Source: an uncultured SAR86 cluster bacterium (GTDB taxonomy: Bacteria > Pseudomonadota > Gammaproteobacteria > Magnimaribacterales > AG-339-G14). Taken from it: DNA of 37,724 nt. The notes under the pieces are model-generated. The model did no database searches. It saw only the letters and a list, made by a program, of their open reading frames with translations, and had not been told where the DNA came from. This document shows positions 1 through 6,846 of the stretch, in pieces. The DNA lies in the NCBI GenBank assembly GCA_902561325.1, contig CACEOL010000009.1, positions 1-37,724 on the forward strand. Reading direction: 5' to 3'. The position numbers and the translations under genes were made by a program. Positions within the stretch are counted from its first letter, which is position 1, and each line of letters opens with the position of its first letter.

Positions 1-337
1 GACTGGTTTGGTTAATTGTTTTAAAAAGATCCCGCTCTCTTTTTTTTAGCGTGGATGATAATTGAAGAATTCCCCGAACTTTTTGAGGCAAAGATAGAAA
101 AGATATAAATGATTGAATTCCAGCAAGTGATTGAGGATCAAGGTCTTTAACTTTGGGATCGTCATTATAAAAAATCAAAGTCCTTTCTTCCGCTTCTGCA
201 TCATTGAGGAAGGAAGTCTTATTTATTCGCAGAATTTGTGCTAAATCTCGTAAGTATTGTGTAAGATCATTTTCTATTGCTTGGACAAGAAAATATGTTT
301 TTAACTGCAAAGGATTTTTTGTAAGATCTTTATTCAT
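1..337 (-). CDS. Hypothetical protein, C-terminus cut by window edge
   Basis: An open reading frame runs without a stop from an ATG at 337 (reverse strand) through the left edge, giving at least 112 residues. It begins MNKDLTKNPLQLKTYF and is rich in Leu, Lys, Asp and Gln, with no membrane segment or signal peptide. I recognise no family. The part seen looks mostly helical, with a charged stretch near residues 98-104 (KKRERDL). It is transcribed divergently from the phosphatase gene at 405, across a 67-base AT-rich spacer. The uninterrupted frame and the divergent layout are the only support for it being a real gene. Confidence 0.6.
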   Translation of the reverse strand, partial: MNKDLTKNPLQLKTYFLVQAIENDLTQYLRDLAQILRINKTSFLNDAEAEERTLIFYNDDPKVKDLDPQSLAGIQSFISFLSLPQKVRGILQLSSTLKKRERDLFKTINQTS

Positions 338-375
338 TACTCTTAATTTATATCAAAACTTCAGACTAAATTCCT

Positions 376-381
376 TATAAT
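376..381 (+). promoter_or_regulatory. Candidate -10 box for the phosphatase gene
   Basis: A perfect TATAAT lies 23 bases before the ATG at 405. No convincing -35 hexamer is found 16-18 bases upstream. This is a motif match only. The same 67-base spacer must also hold the promoter of the divergent partial gene. Confidence 0.3.
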
Positions 382-404
382 TTTGTCAACTGTTAATCAA
401 ATAA

Positions 405-848
405 ATGAAAAGGAAAAATATAATTATTTGCGATATTGATGGCACAGTTGCAAATAATCTCCATAGGCAGGACTTTTTAACAAAAAAGAAGGATTGGCAT
501 AACTTTTTTAATCACTTGGACAAAGATAAGCCCATACTTAAAATTATAGAAAAGATAAATAAGCTTGACGGAGATGGTTTTGAAATCATTTTCATTACAG
601 GCAGACCTGAAAAATATAGATTTTCTACTACAGCATGGCTGGAGAAATTTTTTCAATTTGATATAAAAATATTAATGAGGGCAGATAAGGATAGAAGAAA
701 TAAAGTTGACATTAAAAAAGAACTTTTCAAAAAGAATTTTAAAAGCTCAAAAGTCTACATGGTATTTGAAAACGACGATGAACTTTGTGCACTTTGGCAA
801 AGTCTTGGATTAAAAGTTTTTAAAGTAAACGAAAGTGATTTTGATTAG
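405..848 (+). CDS. HAD-superfamily phosphatase, polynucleotide kinase 3'-phosphatase type
   Basis: This 147-residue protein has the HAD motifs. Motif I is DIDGT (D10 and D12 as nucleophile and acid/base), motif II is the Thr of FITGRPEKYR (T65), motif III is a Lys near K104/K105, and motif IV is the acidic FENDDEL (D124/D125). The layout, including the KDWHNFF and KDKPI segments, resembles the phosphatase half of T4-type polynucleotide kinase, which removes 3' phosphates from nucleic acid ends, and stand-alone phage and bacterial relatives. There is no kinase domain. Its 3' end overlaps the convergent small gene at 845-1036 by four bases. A role in end repair fits the nuclease-helicase nearby, but a free-nucleotide phosphatase is equally possible. 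Confidence 0.75.
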   Translation: MKRKNIIICDIDGTVANNLHRQDFLTKKKDWHNFFNHLDKDKPILKIIEKINKLDGDGFEIIFITGRPEKYRFSTTAWLEKFFQFDIKILMRADKDRRNKVDIKKELFKKNFKSSKVYMVFENDDELCALWQSLGLKVFKVNESDFD

Positions 849-1036
849 CTTAATTTTTGATTTATATCTTTTTCAAAATTTTTAGAAAGTAAATTCAGCG
901 CAATATCAAACATATCCTCAGTATTAGGTTTTTCTCCTCTTTTAGTATAAGAATTTATTATGTCTTTGATCTCTTCAAATTGATCATCGCTAAGATGGCT
1001 TAGAAGTTTGAGGTATTGTATTAAATGTTTTTTCAT
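845..1036 (-). CDS. Small protein, SD(D/E)QFE family, copy 1
   Basis: This 63-residue acidic-helical protein has no known family. Residues 8-50 (core YLKLLSHLSDDQFEEIKDII, then DMFDIALNLL) align clearly with the 61-residue protein at 9003-9188 (YLELLSKMSDEQFEAHKSII, then EQFNLALKML). The two are therefore paralogues, and the similarity supports both being real genes. It is the last gene of a four-gene minus-strand run (2188 to 845), 13 bases after the 102-residue gene. It has no signal peptide or membrane segment and is probably cytoplasmic and helical. Function unknown. Confidence 0.7.
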   Translation of the reverse strand: MKKHLIQYLKLLSHLSDDQFEEIKDIINSYTKRGEKPNTEDMFDIALNLLSKNFEKDINQKLS

Positions 1037-1049
1037 AATTTTAAAGGTT

Positions 1050-1358
1050 TCAGTGAACTTTGTAAGAGGTTATGTCTTCAATGGAATCGATGGGTTCTTT
1101 GTCTCGAATCCAATTTTCAAAATCTTCGATTTTGCCGCCTTGCTGCATATGAAATTCTTCATTGGAAAATAAGTGCCCATCCACTTCCCACAGCCATACT
1201 TTGTTCTCTTGATCGTAATAAATATCTTCCTCTGAGATTTCTTCATAAGGATTATCGGATTTCCTGGATTTCTTTAATAAATCGAGCAGGTCATCGCCAA
1301 ACCAAAAGAGCCAAAATACCAGGCCAAAAACCAACATTTGTGCTTCGTTAAAAAACAT
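1050..1358 (-). CDS. Small membrane-anchored protein with C-terminal GGxxExxxxW motif
   Basis: This is a 102-residue protein. Residues 7-22 (QMLVFGLVFWLFWFGD) form one short hydrophobic anchor, followed by a Lys/Arg-rich stretch (LLKKSRKS) and a strongly acidic soluble part. Near the C-terminus EEFHMQQGGKIEDFENW resembles segments in the 65-residue protein at 8732-8929 (EFHVEKGGDPEVFRSW) and the 204-residue protein at 2492-3106 (EHYQLSMGGTIEALDEW). I do not recognise the family. The start lies three bases after the stop of the small gene upstream, which indicates one transcript. A reading frame on the opposite strand (1025-1351) is a shadow of this gene. Confidence 0.65.
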   Translation of the reverse strand: MFFNEAQMLVFGLVFWLFWFGDDLLDLLKKSRKSDNPYEEISEEDIYYDQENKVWLWEVDGHLFSNEEFHMQQGGKIEDFENWIRDKEPIDSIEDITSYKVH

Positions 1359-1361
1359 AAT

Positions 1362-1481
1362 TTATAAATCAAAAACTATTTTAGGTTTCAATTGCTCCTC
1401 ATCAGATTTATTAATTCTTTTTAAAGTAATTTTTCCCCCTTTCTCCTCTTTTTTCACTTTTGACTTCTTTTTTGATTTCAC
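1362..1481 (-). CDS. Very small Lys-rich protein, GTG start overlapping upstream stop
   Basis: A 39-residue frame begins at a GTG (1481-1479) that overlaps the TGA of the 236-residue gene as GTGA. An AGGAGG lies five bases before the GTG, the best Shine-Dalgarno in this region, although it also encodes Glu-Glu of the upstream protein. The product is basic in its first half (KSKKKSKVKK) and ends KPKIVFDL. The stop is three bases before the next ATG, so it fits neatly between two genes of the run. The longer frame in the same phase (up to 1679) only overlaps the upstream gene and is not meaningful. No family is recognised; it may instead be a leader that couples translation. Confidence 0.45.
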   Translation of the reverse strand: MKSKKKSKVKKEEKGGKITLKRINKSDEEQLKPKIVFDL

Positions 1482-2188
1482 AAGGCCTCCTCTAATTCCG
1501 GAATACAATATTCTTGGCCTTCTGAAAAGAAATCTCTCAAAGGCCCCCAAGCATAGTATGAGTCTATAGGCACATATAAAAGCTCTGTCCAGACGCGGCA
1601 GAAATTTCGGGGATCCTTTTCCAAAAGGCCATGAGTGATGTTTGAATTTATCTCTCGATTGAATCTTGATGCCCACCACCAGCCATCGGTAATTAAAAAT
1701 ACAGAAAATTCTTGGTCTAATTGATGATGCTGGGAAATTTTTTTGGGCCCTACTTTAGAATCGAAACTGATGAAATCGTTTTGAGTTTTGCTATCTATCC
1801 CGGTCTTACAACCAGAGTAACTCAATAAAACGGAATCATCGTTATTAAGAACTTCAATGATGTCGTGTTTATCGCGAATGCGTTTCTGTGTGATTCCAAA
1901 GAAAGGACAAGTTTCATCTGCCATAATGCCTTGAAAAGAGGTATGTGTTGAAATTTGATGTCGATAAAGAGCCCAACTCGCAATTGTTACCGAATTTTTT
2001 TTTGCATCGCTATAAAGCATGGTTGAGCCGTCCTCTTCCAAATAAATTAAATAGGACATGAATTCAGAAAAGTCCGGCCCAGAGTCTTCTTCGAAGAGGG
2101 GAGAGTTTAGATAGACTAAAGAGCTGCTAAAAGCCAAAACAACAATAATTTTCAGAACATTGTTTGAGTCATTAAATAAATTTCCCAT
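1478..2188 (-). CDS. Membrane-anchored protein of unknown function
   Basis: This 236-residue protein has one N-terminal hydrophobic segment (about residues 12-30, KIIVVLAFSSSLVYLNS) preceded by few charges. The rest is probably exported and anchored, though the topology is uncertain. The soluble part has spaced cysteines (ETCPFF, SGCKTG, NFCRVW, EYCIPE) and aromatic patches (DGWWWASRF, YYAWGPL). The cysteines could form disulfides if the domain is periplasmic, which would fit dsbA and dsbB elsewhere in the window. I recognise no family. It is the first gene of the minus-strand run leading to 845, with a -10-like box and the 2241 palindrome upstream. Confidence 0.6.
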   Translation of the reverse strand: MGNLFNDSNNVLKIIVVLAFSSSLVYLNSPLFEEDSGPDFSEFMSYLIYLEEDGSTMLYSDAKKNSVTIASWALYRHQISTHTSFQGIMADETCPFFGITQKRIRDKHDIIEVLNNDDSVLLSYSGCKTGIDSKTQNDFISFDSKVGPKKISQHHQLDQEFSVFLITDGWWWASRFNREINSNITHGLLEKDPRNFCRVWTELLYVPIDSYYAWGPLRDFFSEGQEYCIPELEEAL

Positions 2189-2240
2189 TACAGATTAGTC
2201 ATTATTTAGAAAGAAAAGTTCTCAGAATAGATTCTATTCA

Positions 2241-2257
2241 CGACACAATTTGTCGCG
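2241..2257. promoter_or_regulatory. Operator-like palindrome, site 1, with -10 box at 2236-2231
   Basis: CGACACAATTTGTCGC has arms CGACA/TGTCG around a centre at 2248. It matches site 2 (8952-8967) at 14 of 16 positions. On the minus strand it is followed by TAGAAT (2236-2231), a plausible -10 for the 2188-845 genes, so a bound protein would sit between -35 and -10 as a repressor does. On the plus strand it ends four bases before the GTG at 2261. A separate inverted repeat, GAATAG-ATT-CTATTC (2225-2239), abuts it. The identity of the binding protein is inference; the WYL protein at 7737-8735 is the obvious candidate. Confidence 0.6.
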
Positions 2258-2260
2258 TCT

Positions 2261-2479
2261 GTGACTAAAAATGAATCTATGAATGAAAAGGACCGACCAC
2301 TTTCTGAACTTTCTGAGGGAGAATATCAAGAAACTCTTCGTGAAATTAGTGAACGTCTGGGGTTAAAAATACTCCCTGAGGATCACCCCATTTATCAAGA
2401 ACCACCAACGATAATTCTAAATCCTTTTACAAAAAATGATTCTAAGGAAGAGGTAGATGACGAACAAAATTCAGAATAA
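2261..2479 (+). CDS. Small acidic protein of unknown function
   Basis: This protein has 72 residues from a GTG at 2261, or 66 from an in-frame ATG at 2279. It is very acidic and polar, with a helical middle (LSEGEYQETLREISERLGL) and a Pro-rich part (PEDHPIYQEPPTI), and ends in an acidic tail. It has no signal peptide, membrane segment or known family. Neither start has a clear Shine-Dalgarno, and the operator-like palindrome covers the region just before the GTG. It is the first gene of a plus-strand run that continues 12 bases later with the 204-residue gene. Confidence 0.5.
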   Translation: MTKNESMNEKDRPLSELSEGEYQETLREISERLGLKILPEDHPIYQEPPTIILNPFTKNDSKEEVDDEQNSE

Positions 2480-2491
2480 CCGTTTTCTCCT

Positions 2492-3106
2492 ATGGTTAAA
2501 TTCCTCCTGGTCAATGACTGGGAGGTCCTAACCTTGGATTGGGTTTACGAACTTTGGAAGATACTCAAAGAGCAGCGAGAAAATGGAGTTGAAGACTCTA
2601 TTAAAACTTGGAGCTTGAATAACAAGATGATTGTTAATGAAGATCAGGAGTATGCACGAATCTTAGAAGCTTGGCATAAGAAAAACCTTTGGTACGGCGT
2701 TGACTACGAGATGACAGAAGCAGCTCTTAGTTACCACAACAACATATTGAATAGTTATTTGATAGGTTTTGATGAAAAATGCCCTGAGTACCTTGAGATG
2801 ATAGACGCTTTTATGAAAGGTACTTTTTTTGACTTTTTTTACACCAAAGAATTTGCCTATTGGATTAAAAACGAGGATCCCGAGGAGCCTTATTACGAGA
2901 AAGATACTTTATATTTCAAGAGACAAGGTAAATATGGGATTGTAACTTCTGAACATTACCAATTATCTATGGGCGGAACTATCGAAGCTCTTGACGAATG
3001 GCATAGGGTCAAAGATAAGGAAATTTATTTGATCAGATATCGACCCATTCAAAACTGTGGCGACTTCCCGCCCGTAAAGAATTTTGTGGAAAAACTTCGA
3101 CATTAA
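2492..3106 (+). CDS. Hypothetical protein with GGxxExxxxW motif
   Basis: This 204-residue soluble protein is rich in Tyr, Trp, Glu and Asp. Its N-terminal two thirds appear helical. Residues 135-180 (around YYEKDTLYF and EHYQLSMGGTIEALDEW) resemble the C-terminal part of the 102-residue protein at 1050-1358 and, more weakly, the 65-residue protein at 8732-8929. That recurring element suggests a shared small domain in this locus. No catalytic motif is visible and I do not recognise a family. It follows the small acidic gene at 2261-2479 and precedes the twin-arginine-like membrane protein. Confidence 0.65.
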   Translation: MVKFLLVNDWEVLTLDWVYELWKILKEQRENGVEDSIKTWSLNNKMIVNEDQEYARILEAWHKKNLWYGVDYEMTEAALSYHNNILNSYLIGFDEKCPEYLEMIDAFMKGTFFDFFYTKEFAYWIKNEDPEEPYYEKDTLYFKRQGKYGIVTSEHYQLSMGGTIEALDEWHRVKDKEIYLIRYRPIQNCGDFPPVKNFVEKLRH

Positions 3107-3152
3107 AACAATTTAGGAAGTAAAAATAATAATATATTATTTGAGATTAATT

Positions 3153-3485
3153 ATGGTTGATATTTCGAGAAGAAAATTTATAAAACAAACTCTTAAATTT
3201 TCAGTAGCTACAGGTACTGCTCTCGCTACATTTCCAATTACAAACCTTTACCAAGAAAGGATTCTGCCTAAGATAAATGAACAATATCCAGACTTGAAAG
3301 ATAATTTAGATTTAACTTTCATAGATTCTCTTACTCCTCATTTAATTATTAGTTCATCTGTAATGTCTTTTATTATGATGTATGCGGATCAATTGGAGAC
3401 TTTTGCCATTTTGCTTATCGCAGCTTTATCTCTTCTCTTCTTAGATATACCTTTATCAGAATATGCCTTAAATATTTTTTTGTAG
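3153..3485 (+). CDS. Small protein with twin-arginine-like leader and C-terminal hydrophobic segments
   Basis: I take the ATG at 3153 (110 residues), because the protein then starts MVDISRRKFIKQ, a good match to the Tat motif S-R-R-x-F-L/I-K, followed by a hydrophobic stretch (VATGTALATFPI). An in-frame TTG at 3141 would only add four residues. A mainly polar middle is followed by two hydrophobic segments (about 63-78 and 84-110, LIISSSVMSFIMMY and FAILLIAALSLLFLDI), so the protein is membrane-bound. TatABC are encoded at 33634-34720. A folded periplasmic cofactor domain, usual for Tat substrates, is absent, so the motif may be coincidental. It lies nine bases before the nuclease gene. Confidence 0.5.
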   Translation: MVDISRRKFIKQTLKFSVATGTALATFPITNLYQERILPKINEQYPDLKDNLDLTFIDSLTPHLIISSSVMSFIMMYADQLETFAILLIAALSLLFLDIPLSEYALNIFL

Positions 3486-3494
3486 TTATTCTGA

Positions 3495-4943
3495 ATGAAA
3501 AGATTTTCTCCGACAGATCTTATGAGATTTTTTATATCGCCATATGAATCATGGGCAACAAGATATAGCTCTGAAGTTGACTCAACAATTTTTATAAAAG
3601 ATCCCGAAAACGAATTTCTATCGATGGCAAAAAGAAAGGGCGATGATCACGAATATAAAATACTTAAACGGTATCAAGATGAAAAATTATCAATCAAAAT
3701 AATTCCAGATTCAGGTCCAAGAGAAGAAAGGCTCGATGCGACTAAACAAGCAATGTTGGATGGATTGGACATAATTTACCAAGGAAGTTTAGAAAACGAA
3801 TTGTTTTTTGGGAAAACAGACTTTTTGGTAAAAACGCATGGCGATTCAAATCTTGGCAATTACAGTTACGAAATACTTGACGCAAAGTTAGCCAGAAGGG
3901 CAAAAGCGGAACATATTATTCAACTATCTTGTTATCGAGAGTTATTAGAAAACATTCAAGGCAAAGTTAGTGATAGTGCTTCTTTGATATATGGTGACGG
4001 AGAACTAGAGAGATTCAATCTAGATAATTACGATAGTTTTTACAAAGCTTTAAGAGAAAAATTTTTTAATTTTCACGCAAGCTTTAATCCCGATAATATC
4101 CCAGATCCAGCATCGTATGATGAATGGGGCATTTATTCTGAATATGCAAAAAATATAATTCAGAAAACCAACAATTTATCCATTATCGCAGGCATAAGAA
4201 AAAGCCAAATAAAAAAACTTAAAGAAGCCAATATTAATTCTTGTGAGGAACTTATCAATTCAGAAATTAGCAAAGAAACTAAAATAAATCCTAAAGTTTT
4301 GGATCGCTTGAAATTACAAGCAAAACATCAATTGAAATCTAAGAAAAATTCTAAATTGAGTTTTGAGGTGCTTCCCCATTCAGACAGAGGCCTCGGTTTA
4401 AAAGGTCTGCCAGAAAAAAGTCTAAACGATGTTTATTTTGATTTAGAAAGCAATACATTCACTGTACCTATGACACTTCACTACTTGTGGGGCTTTGCCT
4501 ATGAAAAAAACTCTCACAAAAAATTTGATTGCCTCTGGGCTCACACTCAAGAAGATATGAAAGAGGTCTTTGAATCTTTTGTAGATATGTTGATGGACAA
4601 ATTTTCCGAAGATCCAAAAATGCATGTCTTTCATTATGGAGCCTTCGAGGTGACAACCTTAAAAACTTTAGCTGGGTACTTTTCCTCAAAGTCAGATGAA
4701 ATAGACCATTTATTGAGAAATAATGTTTTTATAGACTTATTTAAGCTGGTGAAACAATCTTTTTGTATTGGTTCAACTGGATATGGCCTCAAAGATATAG
4801 AGCCTATATTTAGGAATGAAAGGACAGAAGAAGTGACTGGAGGAACTGAATCAATGATTCAGTATGAATTATGGTCAGCAAATAATGACGAATCAAAAGA
4901 TGAAACTGATAGCGAGCTATTGAAAAAACATCTGGGAATATAA
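3495..4943 (+). CDS. TM0106-family RecB-like nuclease / RNase H-like protein, N-terminal half of a frameshifted gene
   Basis: These 482 residues are the first part of a larger gene that continues at 4984-6831. The RecB-type nuclease domain shows GDDHE (H52, E53), GKTDFL (D109), YEILDAK (D129, K131) and QLSCYREL (Q143, Y147). A helix-hairpin-helix-like part follows (about 230-275). Then comes a YprB-type RNase H-like domain with FDLES (D316, E318), HYGAFE (E385) and D414. The last expected motif, YNxxDC, is absent from this frame but present just beyond as EYNREDC in the +1 frame. The family normally joins these domains to an SF1 helicase in a protein of about 1,100 residues that is thought to process nucleic acid. 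The six residues after K477 are off-frame. Confidence 0.85.
   Translation: MKRFSPTDLMRFFISPYESWATRYSSEVDSTIFIKDPENEFLSMAKRKGDDHEYKILKRYQDEKLSIKIIPDSGPREERLDATKQAMLDGLDIIYQGSLENELFFGKTDFLVKTHGDSNLGNYSYEILDAKLARRAKAEHIIQLSCYRELLENIQGKVSDSASLIYGDGELERFNLDNYDSFYKALREKFFNFHASFNPDNIPDPASYDEWGIYSEYAKNIIQKTNNLSIIAGIRKSQIKKLKEANINSCEELINSEISKETKINPKVLDRLKLQAKHQLKSKKNSKLSFEVLPHSDRGLGLKGLPEKSLNDVYFDLESNTFTVPMTLHYLWGFAYEKNSHKKFDCLWAHTQEDMKEVFESFVDMLMDKFSEDPKMHVFHYGAFEVTTLKTLAGYFSSKSDEIDHLLRNNVFIDLFKLVKQSFCIGSTGYGLKDIEPIFRNERTEEVTGGTESMIQYELWSANNDESKDETDSELLKKHLGI
4923..4928 (+). other. Frameshift site: A6 run with one extra A
   Basis: Reading TTG AAA AAA CAT leads to a stop at 4941-4943. Removing one A gives L-K-N-I-W-E-Y-N-R-E-D-C and joins the helicase frame without a stop. 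The repaired gene (3495-6831) would be 1,112 codons, the usual family length. The restored EYNREDC is a conserved motif of this family, so the break is inside a functional domain and not at a natural domain border. Confidence 0.85.
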
Positions 4944-4983
4944 CCGAGAGGATTGTTTTTCACTCATAGATCTTGTTGACTGG

Positions 4984-6831
4984 ATGAGATCAGAACAAAT
5001 TAAAAATGGGTTTGCCTATGAAAATCTTTATGAGGAGGAAAAAAGTTCTGTTGTTGAATTTATAACTCAAGAGATTAATTCAAAATATTCCGCCAAAGGA
5101 AAGCAACCTTATTTGCAACTCTTGTTGGACTTATGTTTATACCATCGAAGAGAAGCCAAGCCTTCATGGTGGAGATATTTTGATATGTTAGCTTCAGAAG
5201 ATGACGAGCTAGAAATTGAATTAGATTGCCTAGCCAACGCTATTTATACAGGAAAAAAATTCAAAGAAAAGAAATCCATGGTTTACGAATATAAATTCAA
5301 TAATTTACAAGAATCAAAAATAAAAGAAGCCGACAGAGTAAGAATAAAATCAGATCCCACCATAAACTGTGAAGTCTTTTCCATGGATTTAGATGCAGGC
5401 AAGTTTGAGCTTAAATCAACTTCTGATTTGCCAAATGAAGTATCTCTTATTCTTTTTAAGCATGTAAGTGCAAAAATAATAGAGAACTCAATTGAGTCAA
5501 TCACAAATAGGTACTACCAAAAAGGGTATATCAAGCCTTGTTTAAAAACTTTTTTTGACAAAAAAAGACCCACCTTAGTAAATGATTCTGAGCAAAAAAA
5601 TGATCTAACAAAGTGGGGAGAAAATATACTTGAGTCTTCTAAGAAAGTTATCTCTGCTATGAAAGATAGCACTCTTTGCTTACAAGGACCTCCTGGTTCT
5701 GGCAAGACTTATGTTTGTGCAAGAGTGATTGCAGACTTAATCAAAAAAGGTAAAAAAATAGGTATCGCATCTAACAGCCACAAAGCTATAAATAACGTCA
5801 TAGAAGAGTTGATCTTGGTTATGGATGATCAAAAAATCGATGGAAATATTGCTAAAGTGGATAGAACTTCAGAGGAAGAAAAACTTTACAAAAATAAGCG
5901 AATTACTATATTTAAGTCCATCGAGACTGTCCATTTAAATGAAGACTTAGCAGTAGTTGGCGGCACCGCTTGGGCATTTTCTAATCAGGCAATACAAGAT
6001 GAACTCGATTATTTATTTGTTGATGAAGCAGGGCAGGTAAGCGTGGCCAATTTAGTTGGCATGTCTCAATCTACTTCCAACATTGTTTTAATTGGCGATC
6101 AAATGCAATTGGCACAACCCTCTCAAGGAATTCATCCGGGAGATTCAGGAACTTCTTGCCTATCTTATTTTCTTGGAGACAAACCAACTATTCCCAATGA
6201 TATTGGAATTCTTTTATCTGGAACGCATAGATTGCATCCAAACATATGTGAATTTATTTCAAGAGAAGTTTATGAGGGTAGGCTTGTGTCAGAAGGTGAT
6301 GCTCCATTAAGAAAACTAAAATTGCCCAAAGATCATAATTTGATTAGTAAAGAATCAGGAATTATGCATATCCCTGCTTCTCATGTTGCAAATAGTCAGG
6401 CAAGTATTGAAGAGATAGAGATAATTTCAAATTTGATTGAAGAACTCTTAACTTGCGAAAAATTTGATCCTAAAAAAAACTCTTTTACGAAATTATCTAA
6501 GAAAGATATTTTAGTAGTTGCTCCGTACAATCACCAGGTTCGTTCCTTAAAAGGAAAATTTAATAGCCAAATAGAAGTTGGAACGGTTGACAAATTTCAA
6601 GGAAGAGAAGCTGAGGTTGTAATTGTATCTATGACCTCGAGCGATATTTTTGAAGCTCCAAGGGGCATAGACTTTCTCATGGAAAAGAACCGTCTTAATG
6701 TTGCAGTAACCAGGGCCAAAACTTTGGCAATTATTGTGGGTAGTGAAGATTTGCATCAACCTGAGGCCAAATCAATCAAAAATATGGAAATCCAGAATTT
6801 CTATATTTCTTTGATTAAACATGCTTCTTAA
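4984..6831 (+). CDS. SF1 DNA/RNA helicase (Dna2/Upf1-like), C-terminal half of the frameshifted TM0106-type gene
   Basis: These 615 residues from an ATG at 4984 hold a complete SF1 helicase core. Walker A is QGPPGSGKT (234-242), motif Ia is IASNSHKAINNVI, motif II is VDEAG (347-350), motif III is GDQMQLAQPSQG, motif IV is GTHRLHPN, motif V is VGTVDKFQGREAEVV and motif VI is RLNVAVTRAK (570-579). The first 220 residues are the helicase N-terminal region typical of TM0106-type fusions. In the intact gene this is one polypeptide with the nuclease at 3495-4943. The ATG is probably internal (the upstream in-frame residues WEYNREDCFSLIDLVDW are conserved), but the helicase could be made alone. It converges on the rmuC operon 15 bases away. 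Confidence 0.85.
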   Translation: MRSEQIKNGFAYENLYEEEKSSVVEFITQEINSKYSAKGKQPYLQLLLDLCLYHRREAKPSWWRYFDMLASEDDELEIELDCLANAIYTGKKFKEKKSMVYEYKFNNLQESKIKEADRVRIKSDPTINCEVFSMDLDAGKFELKSTSDLPNEVSLILFKHVSAKIIENSIESITNRYYQKGYIKPCLKTFFDKKRPTLVNDSEQKNDLTKWGENILESSKKVISAMKDSTLCLQGPPGSGKTYVCARVIADLIKKGKKIGIASNSHKAINNVIEELILVMDDQKIDGNIAKVDRTSEEEKLYKNKRITIFKSIETVHLNEDLAVVGGTAWAFSNQAIQDELDYLFVDEAGQVSVANLVGMSQSTSNIVLIGDQMQLAQPSQGIHPGDSGTSCLSYFLGDKPTIPNDIGILLSGTHRLHPNICEFISREVYEGRLVSEGDAPLRKLKLPKDHNLISKESGIMHIPASHVANSQASIEEIEIISNLIEELLTCEKFDPKKNSFTKLSKKDILVVAPYNHQVRSLKGKFNSQIEVGTVDKFQGREAEVVIVSMTSSDIFEAPRGIDFLMEKNRLNVAVTRAKTLAIIVGSEDLHQPEAKSIKNMEIQNFYISLIKHAS

Positions 6832-6846
6832 GATAGCAAGATTTTG

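Noticed and set aside
1025-1351. 108-residue plus-strand reading frame
   Set aside because: It lies opposite the 102-residue gene, which has a membrane anchor, neighbours in an operon and a motif shared with other proteins. The plus frame has a composition typical of an antisense shadow.
1362-1679. 105-residue minus-strand frame as a full gene
   Set aside because: Its first two thirds overlap the 236-residue gene in another phase and are Arg-rich shadow sequence. Only the last 39 codons, with their own GTG and Shine-Dalgarno, look real.
4924-4929. Programmed -1 frameshift at a slippery A-run
   Set aside because: A -1 shift here gives the wrong frame; the helicase needs +1 (or one base fewer). 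Two other genes show the same change, so an error is simpler.
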